This document shows, in pieces, positions 33,478 to 40,621 of a stretch of DNA of 64,000 bases; within the stretch, counting starts at the first letter, position 1; every line of letters starts with the position of its first letter. The DNA is from CAYVBJ01 sp964517005 (lineage in GTDB: Bacteria > Bacteroidota > Rhodothermia > Balneolales > Balneolaceae): the NCBI GenBank assembly GCA_964517005.1, contig CAZFAJ010000001.1:40284-104283 (forward strand), given 5' to 3'. The notes under the pieces were generated by a model, which was given only the letters and a program-made list of their open reading frames with translations, had not been told where the DNA came from and ran no database searches. Position numbers and translations under genes: made by a program.

Positions 33478-36400
33478 CTACATATTTCTGCGATACTGGC
33501 CACCAACTTTATAAAGTGCTTCCGATATCTGCCCGAGCGAAGCGACTTTCACCGTTTCCATTAACTCTTCAAAAATATTGTCATTTTTTCTGGCGCAGTT
33601 TTTTAATCGTTCAAGCGCCTTTTCAGCTACTTCTGAATTACGTTTCTGAAAACTGAGAAGATTTTTAATTTGTTGTTTTTTTTCCTCATCCGTTGACCTG
33701 ATGAGTTCAATTTCCCTTTCTTCTTCCTCGCTTTTTATATCGTCACTTTTAAATGTGTTAACCCCTATAATGGGCAACTCCCCGGAGTGCTTTAACGATT
33801 CATAGTGGATAGATTCATCCTGAATTTTACCCCGCTGGTACATATTTTCCATTGCACCCAGCACTCCTCCCCGTTCTGTTAATCTGTCGAACTCTGAAAG
33901 GATTGCCTCTTCAACAAGGTCCGTTAGCTCTTCAATAAAATAGGAACCCTGGTTAATATTTTCATTTTTGGCAGTGCCCATCTCTTTGTTGATGATTAAC
34001 TGAATTGCCAATGCACGCCGGACCGATTCTTCAGTCGGGGTGGTGATAGCTTCATCATATGCGTTTGTGTGCAGGGAGTTGCAGTTATCATAAATAGCAA
34101 GAAGTGCTTGTAAAGTGGTGCGGATATCATTGAATTGTATATCCTGTGCATGCAGTGAACGGCCGCTTGTTTGGATATGATATTTCAGTTTTTGAGATCT
34201 TTCATTTGCTCCATACCTCTTTTTCATGGCAATTGCCCAGATTCGCCTGGCAACCCGTCCGATGACTGCATATTCAGGATCCAGGCCATTACTGAAAAAG
34301 AATGAAAGATTGTGGGCAAAATCATCAATATCCAGGCCCCTGGACAAGTAGTATTCAACATACGTAAATCCGTTTGAAAGCGTGAAAGCAGCCTGTGTGA
34401 TCGGATTGGCACCGGCTTCCGCTATATGGTAACCGGATATTGAGACAGAGTAGTAGTTTCTGACTCTGTTTTCAGTAAAATATTGCTGGATATCTCCCAT
34501 CATCTTCAGTGCAAATTCGGTGGAGAAAATACAGGTGTTCTGAGCCTGATCTTCTTTCAGGATATCAGCCTGAACCGTACCTCTGACAACCTGAATCGCG
34601 TTCGCTTTTATTTTTTGATAAGTACCGGCATCAACAAGTTTATCCCCGGATATACCAAGAAGTCCTAAGCCAAAGCCATCATTTGTGGGTGGCAGTTCAT
34701 TTAAATATCCGGGCTTTTCGATACCTTTTTCTTCAAAATATTTGACGATCTCTTTTTTGGCATCTTCCCATTTGCCCTGTTCCTTTAAATATCGCTCAAC
34801 TTCCTGATCAATGGCTGTATTCATAAACATAGCCAGAATCATGGGGGCGGGCCCGTTGATGGTCATAGAGACCGAAGTGGTGGGTGACGTGAGCTCAAAT
34901 CCGGAGTAGAGTTTTTTCATATCATCAAGTGTACAAATACTAACCCCGGAGTTTCCGATTTTTCCGTAGATATCCGGCCTCAGGTCAGGATCTTCTCCAT
35001 AAAGGGTTACCGAGTCAAAAGCTGTGGAGAGCCGGGCTGCCGGCATTCCTTCACTTACATAGTGAAATCGTTTGTTGGTTCTTTCAGGTGTACCCTCACC
35101 TGCAAACATCCGTGTCGGGTCTTCCCCTTCTCGCTTAAATGGAAATACACCAGCAGTGTATGGAAAATATCCCGGTAAATTTTCTTTCAGTGCAAACCGA
35201 AGCTGTTCACCGTAATTTTTGGTTTTCGGCAGTGAAATTCTTGGAATTTTAGTACCGCTTAAAGACTCTCGAAACAGTTTGTTCTTTATCGTCTTATCCC
35301 GAATTTGTACATCGAATTCATCACGCCGGTATTTTTCAAACAGTTCATCCCAGCCTTCAAGCACGCTTTTAGAGTGTTTGTCAAGTTTATCACTCCAGTG
35401 ATTCTTCATCTCGGTGAGGCGGGACTCAAGCTTTTTTCTGTCTTCAGGATTCCAAGATTTCACCTGGTTAAGGGTACCTTCTACCTGGTCGAGTTTAGCC
35501 GCAATATCCACCTGCTGTTCTGCCCATTTGTGGTAATCATGGATCGTTTCTGAAATCTCAGATAAATATCGCTGTCTTTTACCAGGTATAATTGCCTGGG
35601 TATGAAGGTCGGTGGCCGGTTCCGGATTTGTATAAATAGTTGGTTCCCAATCCAATGAATGAACGTCTCTGATTTTATCTGTGATTGCTTTAAAGAGCCT
35701 GTTTACGCCTTCATCGTTAAACTGTGCAGCAATTGTTGGATAGACCGGCATCAATTCAGGTCTTACATGCCAATCGCCTCTGTTTCGCTGCATCTGCTTG
35801 CGAATATCCCTAAGTGCATCCAGAGAGCCTTTCTTTTCAAACTTATTCAGAACCACAAAATCTGCAAGATCCAGCATGTTAATTTTTTCGAGCTGTGTTG
35901 CCGCACCATACTCATGTGTCATTACATAAACAGGTATGTCTGTAATATCAGCAATTTCTGTACCGCTTTGGCCGATGCCGCTTGTCTCCACGATAATAAG
36001 GTCAAATCCTGCCGCTTTGTAAAGAGCAATTGTGCCGGTCAAATCATTACTCACAGCCTTGTTTGATGCACGTGTAGCCATGCTTCTCATGAAAACACGA
36101 TCGGTATCAATGCTATTCATGCGTATACGATCTCCAAGCAGTGCACCACCTGTTTTTATTTTCGAAGGGTCAATTGAGACAACACCAATCGACAGATCAT
36201 CAAATTCAGTTAAGAAACGCCTGATAATTTCATCCGTAAGTGAGCTTTTTCCGGCACCACCGGTACCTGTAATGCCAAGCAGAGGGATGTTGTTTGCAGC
36301 TGAAGAATCAAACAGGATTTCATCTCCCCTTTTCAAATGGTTGTCATGAAATGACAGGATATCTGTTCTTTTATTTTCAAGAGCGGATATGGCCCTGGCC

Positions 36401-36966
36401 AATGCTGTGGCACTGTTTTTGGAAATATCGTCAACAGGCGCAGGTTCAATATCATTGGTATCAAAATCACAGGATTCCATCATATAGTTTATCATACCCT
36501 GCAATCCCATTTTGCTTCCGTCTTCAACAGAGAAGATACGTTTTACACCATAATCGTGTAATTCACGAATTTCATCCTCTACAATTACTCCTCCGCCGCC
36601 ACCAAAAACGTGTATATGGCCGGCACTCTTCTCTTTGAGAAGATCAACCATATATTTAAAATACTCCATGTGGCCGCCCTGGTACGAACTGATGGCGATC
36701 CCCTGTGCATCTTCCTGAATAGCACAATTGACAATTTCATTTACGGAACGGTTGTGTCCGAGATGAATAACTTCAGCGCCAGTTGCTTGTAAAATACGCC
36801 GCATGATATTAATGCTGGCATCGTGGCCGTCGAACAGACTGGCTGCTGTTACAAACCTGACTTTATTTTCGGGGATATATTTATCATTTGCTGATTGCCC
36901 GTTGCTGGAAGTTTCAACAGCTGAATTTTCGGCAGTTTTTTCTTTAGACGATACTGTATTGGCCAT
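33478..36966 (-). CDS. icmF: Fused isobutyryl-CoA mutase with G-protein chaperone
   Basis: This coenzyme B12 enzyme interconverts isobutyryl-CoA and n-butyryl-CoA (some members prefer other branched acyl-CoAs). The 1162-residue single chain combines three parts. An N-terminal B12-binding domain contains 'ASLFDGHDASINIMRRILQA' and 'HLGHNRSVNEIV'. A MeaB-like GTPase follows near residue 238 (Walker A 'GITGTGGAGKSSLTDE', 'IVETSGIGQSGTEI', 'NKFEKKGS'). The mutase barrel begins near residue 590 ('YTAGVFPFKREGEDPTRMFA', 'GMPAARLSTAFDSVTLYGED' and 'ISGYHIAEAGANPITQAAFT'). This domain order defines IcmF and differs from two-subunit methylmalonyl-CoA mutase. An AtuA-family gene follows 69 bases later. 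Confidence 0.94.
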   Translation of the reverse strand: MANTVSSKEKTAENSAVETSSNGQSANDKYIPENKVRFVTAASLFDGHDASINIMRRILQATGAEVIHLGHNRSVNEIVNCAIQEDAQGIAISSYQGGHMEYFKYMVDLLKEKSAGHIHVFGGGGGVIVEDEIRELHDYGVKRIFSVEDGSKMGLQGMINYMMESCDFDTNDIEPAPVDDISKNSATALARAISALENKRTDILSFHDNHLKRGDEILFDSSAANNIPLLGITGTGGAGKSSLTDEIIRRFLTEFDDLSIGVVSIDPSKIKTGGALLGDRIRMNSIDTDRVFMRSMATRASNKAVSNDLTGTIALYKAAGFDLIIVETSGIGQSGTEIADITDIPVYVMTHEYGAATQLEKINMLDLADFVVLNKFEKKGSLDALRDIRKQMQRNRGDWHVRPELMPVYPTIAAQFNDEGVNRLFKAITDKIRDVHSLDWEPTIYTNPEPATDLHTQAIIPGKRQRYLSEISETIHDYHKWAEQQVDIAAKLDQVEGTLNQVKSWNPEDRKKLESRLTEMKNHWSDKLDKHSKSVLEGWDELFEKYRRDEFDVQIRDKTIKNKLFRESLSGTKIPRISLPKTKNYGEQLRFALKENLPGYFPYTAGVFPFKREGEDPTRMFAGEGTPERTNKRFHYVSEGMPAARLSTAFDSVTLYGEDPDLRPDIYGKIGNSGVSICTLDDMKKLYSGFELTSPTTSVSMTINGPAPMILAMFMNTAIDQEVERYLKEQGKWEDAKKEIVKYFEEKGIEKPGYLNELPPTNDGFGLGLLGISGDKLVDAGTYQKIKANAIQVVRGTVQADILKEDQAQNTCIFSTEFALKMMGDIQQYFTENRVRNYYSVSISGYHIAEAGANPITQAAFTLSNGFTYVEYYLSRGLDIDDFAHNLSFFFSNGLDPEYAVIGRVARRIWAIAMKKRYGANERSQKLKYHIQTSGRSLHAQDIQFNDIRTTLQALLAIYDNCNSLHTNAYDEAITTPTEESVRRALAIQLIINKEMGTAKNENINQGSYFIEELTDLVEEAILSEFDRLTERGGVLGAMENMYQRGKIQDESIHYESLKHSGELPIIGVNTFKSDDIKSEEEEREIELIRSTDEEKKQQIKNLLSFQKRNSEVAEKALERLKNCARKNDNIFEELMETVKVASLGQISEALYKVGGQYRRNM

Positions 36967-37223
36967 AATGTGATATTATTTATGGAAGCGATTCCAATCA
37001 ATGCTAAAAGATACGTTTTATTAGCAAGCAATGCACAAATCTATAACGAGCTGATTTAGTAAAATTATTGTAACTCAATTTCACGGAATTGTACCGTAAA
37101 AAAAATCTTAGATCCGTTAAACAGAGATGGGAAGATAAAGAATGAAATGACTTGACAACATATTTTTCTAACTTAGAATTGCTGAATTAACAGTAATCAG
37201 TAAGAGCCGTATATTTTGCAAAT

Positions 37224-37261
37224 AAAAAAACCGGGCCCGATTATATTACCGCAGCCCGGTT
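37224..37261 (-). terminator. Rho-independent terminator of the susC-susD-susE operon
   Basis: On the minus strand, AACCGGGC (37261-37254) pairs perfectly with GCCCGGTT (37236-37229) across a 17-base loop. A TTTTTTATT run follows. It lies 27 bases after the SusE-like stop and so closes the glycan uptake operon. The rest of 36967-37287 is AT-rich, holds the icmF promoter region and shows no gene. Confidence 0.85.
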
Positions 37262-37287
37262 TGTGTAATGTTAAGAAAGATCAGAAT

Positions 37288-38346
37288 TTAATTTAGCTGA
37301 AGAGTAAATGTATAATCCGGCGGATTACTCAAATCCATTTCAACAGTGTAATTACCGGCTTCCGGAACCGGAATATTGGCTCCGCCGAAATCAAGAGATC
37401 CATCCTGGTCGTCATCACCGAAATCAATAACCCAATCATCATTTGCCCGGAACTTCATTTCACCGGCTACCATATCCAGTGTAATTCTCCAAACTTTATC
37501 TTCCGGAATGTAGGTCATATCCTGGTCCGCATCCCAGCCGTCTGGTGTTGCATCACCGATAACACCCCATTCCGTACGGGTGGTTGTGTATGTAAGATCA
37601 TTCAGGTTCACATTAATCAGGTAGAATCCTGCTTCTTCTTCAAGAATATTAGTTCCCGAATTTTCATCAAGATTTCCATCCTGTCCTTCATCGCCCCAAT
37701 TTACATCCCAGTTTCTTTCGAGAGTAAACTTGAACTCTGTGTTTGGTGAATCGAAATAGACAAATCCTTCATAACGGTCGTCGTTATTTTCGGATGCAAG
37801 AGGCGGAGCATCTTCAGGAGTCCAGTCATTTCCATAAAAGCTTGCTGCCTGAAAACTTCCGGGTACGAAAATCTGAGATATTTCAATTTCGAATGCAAAT
37901 GGAATGAACTGAGTAGTTACCGGTTCGGAAACTTCTTCTTCATTATCACCCAATTCCGAAACCACGGTAAATACTACATCTGTTTGACTGCCGCCAACTG
38001 CTCCCGCTGACAACAACCGGCTGTTAAAATCTCCGGTCATAATTGGAAAAGAGGTGCCGTTCGTTGAACCAAGATTTACAGGATCAGAATCATCAGCAGG
38101 CATATCCATTCGGACTGTGTATGTTGGTGCTGCCGGGAAGCCGAAATCAGGTTCCGTCCATTCTACTACAAGAAGTGTATCTTCTGAAGCCTCTTCTGTA
38201 AGAGTAAAGATCTCACCCGGCTGCGGCGACATAATTGCCGGAGCACCGGCATCGCTGTTGATCACCGGGTTTGTTTTACTTGAATCACACGTAGTAAATA
38301 TCAGTGCAAGTAAAAGAGCTGGTAAAATGAGTTTAATAAATTTCAT
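37288..38346 (-). CDS. SusE/SusF-like outer-membrane glycan-binding lipoprotein
   Basis: This 352-residue lipoprotein has a signal peptide ending LALIFTTC, with Cys20 the lipidation site. An N-terminal SusE-type immunoglobulin-like domain follows (about 35-150, 'PAIMSPQPGEIFTLTEEASE', 'VVEWTEPDFGFPA'). Two SusE/F-type carbohydrate-binding modules come next: one at about 157-255 ('EFKFTLERNWDVNWGDEG') and one at about 258-352 ('WGVIGDATPDGWDADQDMTY', 'GEMKFRANDDWVIDFGDDD'). The 'GDATP-GWD-DQDM' and 'MKFRAND-W--DFG' segments are hallmarks of the starch-binding SusE/SusF modules. It is the last gene of the operon, 31 bases after the SusD-like gene, and would sit on the outer membrane surface. 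The substrate is probably an alpha-glucan by family analogy; no enzyme of the locus confirms it here. Confidence 0.9.
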   Translation of the reverse strand: MKFIKLILPALLLALIFTTCDSSKTNPVINSDAGAPAIMSPQPGEIFTLTEEASEDTLLVVEWTEPDFGFPAAPTYTVRMDMPADDSDPVNLGSTNGTSFPIMTGDFNSRLLSAGAVGGSQTDVVFTVVSELGDNEEEVSEPVTTQFIPFAFEIEISQIFVPGSFQAASFYGNDWTPEDAPPLASENNDDRYEGFVYFDSPNTEFKFTLERNWDVNWGDEGQDGNLDENSGTNILEEEAGFYLINVNLNDLTYTTTRTEWGVIGDATPDGWDADQDMTYIPEDKVWRITLDMVAGEMKFRANDDWVIDFGDDDQDGSLDFGGANIPVPEAGNYTVEMDLSNPPDYTFTLQLN

Positions 38347-38377
38347 AGTGTTACCTCATTGTGGTTTTGTTTCAAAA

Positions 38378-40594
38378 TTAGTATCCCGGATTTTGAACGA
38401 GATTCGGGTTTGAATTTATTTCTGAAGAGGGAATAGGGTAGATATTCAGGATATCGCTTATACCGGTTCCTTCCTGTACACCGCCCTTCCAGGCCCACAC
38501 GAAATCATTGGACGTAAACAACCCGTATCGTACCAAATCAGTACGCCTGTGAGCCTCCCAATAGAGTTCCCTTGCTCGTTCATCCAAAATAAAGTCGAGA
38601 GTGAGTTCACCGGCTTCAATATTTCCGGAGGTATCGCCAAAGGCTCTTTCTCTTACCAGATTCACAAGCTGAAGGGCTGTACCTGTATCCCCACCCTGGC
38701 CACCACGCAGAACTGCTTCTGCGTACATCAGGTATGCATCCGCCAATCGGAACATTGGAAAATCAATATCCGGGAAAGTCGGATCTTTACCTTGCTGGCC
38801 GCTTCTGGTAAGATTTTTCCATTTTGTTACTGCATAACCCTGTGTAAATTGTCTCAAATCTTCAATTTCAAGGGCTTGTCCTTCCGTGAAGAACATCTCC
38901 CTGCTGTCCACACTGGTTCGCTCGGTTGAAAAGGTATAGGGTGGCGTTCCCAGTTCAAGGGTAATCAGGGTTTGCCCCGCCTCACTAATAACAATATTTC
39001 CTCCGTCCAATTCTAAAACACCGTCACCGTCACTATCTCCGAAATTAATATCCCAGGCATCATTTGCGCGGAATTTCATTTCACCCGGTGAAAGTTCGGT
39101 GATGATTGTCCAAACCTTTCCTTCCGCATCATACTCCATATCCTGGTCTGCATCCCAGCCGTCGAGTGTGGCATCACCGATAACACCCCATTCGGTTTTG
39201 GTGAGAGTATATGTAAGTTCGTTCAAATTCACATCGAACAGATAATAACCTGGTTCTGCAGCAATAATATTTGCACCATCGGAGTCGAGTGTTCCGTCAG
39301 CATCGTTGTCACCCCAGTTCACATCGAAGCTGCGCTCGTCAGTAAATTTAAATTCCGTATTTTCTGAACCGAAGTAGACATACCCTTCATAGACATCATC
39401 ACTGTTAACCGATGCCAGTGCAGGTGCGTCTTCCGGTGTCCAGTTTGAACCATAATTACTCTCTTCCTGGAAACTGCCGGTTACAAATATTTCCGGGTAA
39501 TCCTGGGCTGCATTAGCAGCCGCAAAGTTTTGCGTTTGTGATTTGGCAAGCAGTTCTATGTTCACAAAATTATTCACAAACTCTTTCGTGACCCGGTGAC
39601 CTGCCCATCCGACATCCACACCCAAATCAGCAGCATTCATATCACCACCTATTGCAGCATGGGTAATGAACGTTGTTCCACCAAAAGTACGTGTATTCAG
39701 ACCGTCAAACGGAACCGGAAAAATAATTCCTTCCGAAAGATGATTGTCAGCCAGAAACAGATACTCATACTCTTCTTCAAGCTGGTATCCGCCTTCATCG
39801 ATAATCTTGGATGCGTAGGTTATTGCATCGGTATATCTTTGTTCGCCCGTGTATACTTCGGAATTCAGATATAATTTTGTAAGTAACATCCAGGCTGCAC
39901 CTCTGTCGGCCCTTCCATATTGATTTTGACGTGGTGCCGGCAGACTATTTTCAATTTCAAGCAATTCACTTTCTATATAATCAAAAAGAGCTGACGGACT
40001 GGTTTGTTGTGGCTGAAAAGCGCCTATCCCATCTTCCTCTGTTACGAAAGGGACATTACCACCATAGAGGTCTAACGCATGCCAGTAACTTAAAGCTCTC
40101 AAAAAGCGAGCCTCGGCATTAAATGTCTGAATTTCTTCCTCAGGCCTTTCTTTAGCGTTCCGGATGAATTCATTCGTAAGCGTGATCTGGAAGAAGATCC
40201 TGCTGTACATTCCAAGTACGAAATCATTGGAAGAACTCCACTGCAGTGTATTGAATTCAGGCAGGCCGGGATCATTCCATGCGACTACTGCTTCATCGGT
40301 TGGCAACTGCTGGGCAACCCATAATTGCCTCACGTAATTTGAAAATCCTTCATCAATTCCCTGGACATCAGGATCTCCGGCCGGGCCTTGTTGACCTGTG
40401 AGTGACAGGCCTGCGTAGAGTTTTGCAAGCACCTGGCGGAAATCGTCGGGAGTGTCAAAGACCTGAGCCGAAGTTAGAACATCTTCATCCGGTGGTGTGA
40501 CATCCAGCGAACCGGTGCACGAAACCATTGCTGCTAACATCAGGCAAAGCCCGATTAGAGGAATCGTCCAAGTTTTTATTTTTTTGTTATACAT
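38378..40594 (-). CDS. SusD/RagB family lipoprotein with an inserted SusE/F-type tandem module
   Basis: SusD proteins are outer-membrane lipoproteins that cap SusC and bind the glycan. I chose the ATG at 40594 because AGGAG lies 7 bases before it; the ATG at 40600 is too close to that site. The lipobox is 'MLAAMVSC'. The SusD parts are intact. The TPR-rich N-terminal half contains 'AEARFLRALSYWHALDLYGG' and 'NQYGRADRGAAWMLLTKLYL'. The C-terminal part contains 'FPMFRLADAYLMYAEAVLRG', 'ILDERARELYWEAHRRTDLV' and 'NIYPIPSSEINSNPNLVQNP'. Between them (about residues 347-562 counting from 40600) lies an extra segment with two SusE/F modules. That makes the protein 738 residues instead of about 520-550. 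The insertion is in frame and the gene otherwise looks functional. Confidence 0.93.
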   Translation of the reverse strand: MYNKKIKTWTIPLIGLCLMLAAMVSCTGSLDVTPPDEDVLTSAQVFDTPDDFRQVLAKLYAGLSLTGQQGPAGDPDVQGIDEGFSNYVRQLWVAQQLPTDEAVVAWNDPGLPEFNTLQWSSSNDFVLGMYSRIFFQITLTNEFIRNAKERPEEEIQTFNAEARFLRALSYWHALDLYGGNVPFVTEEDGIGAFQPQQTSPSALFDYIESELLEIENSLPAPRQNQYGRADRGAAWMLLTKLYLNSEVYTGEQRYTDAITYASKIIDEGGYQLEEEYEYLFLADNHLSEGIIFPVPFDGLNTRTFGGTTFITHAAIGGDMNAADLGVDVGWAGHRVTKEFVNNFVNIELLAKSQTQNFAAANAAQDYPEIFVTGSFQEESNYGSNWTPEDAPALASVNSDDVYEGYVYFGSENTEFKFTDERSFDVNWGDNDADGTLDSDGANIIAAEPGYYLFDVNLNELTYTLTKTEWGVIGDATLDGWDADQDMEYDAEGKVWTIITELSPGEMKFRANDAWDINFGDSDGDGVLELDGGNIVISEAGQTLITLELGTPPYTFSTERTSVDSREMFFTEGQALEIEDLRQFTQGYAVTKWKNLTRSGQQGKDPTFPDIDFPMFRLADAYLMYAEAVLRGGQGGDTGTALQLVNLVRERAFGDTSGNIEAGELTLDFILDERARELYWEAHRRTDLVRYGLFTSNDFVWAWKGGVQEGTGISDILNIYPIPSSEINSNPNLVQNPGY
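38915..39562 (-). other. SusE/F-type tandem module inserted in the SusD-like protein
   Basis: This in-frame segment of about 215 codons has no place in ordinary SusD. It contains 'EFKFTDERSFDVNWGDND', 'WGVIGDATLDGWDADQDMEY' and 'GEMKFRANDAWDINFGDSD', which line up with residues about 157-350 of the SusE-like protein next door at about two-thirds identity by eye. DNA similarity is also high: 39137-39193 and 37516-37572 differ at only 4 of 57 positions. The ends fall in the SusD loop between 'GHRVTKEFVNNF' and 'SREMFFTEGQALEIEDL'. A copy of the SusE C-terminal half therefore appears to have been duplicated into SusD, or both came from one source and have been kept alike by gene conversion. Confidence 0.85.
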
Positions 40595-40621
40595 GATCAT
40601 TCTCCTTTGGTTAAAATTCTT

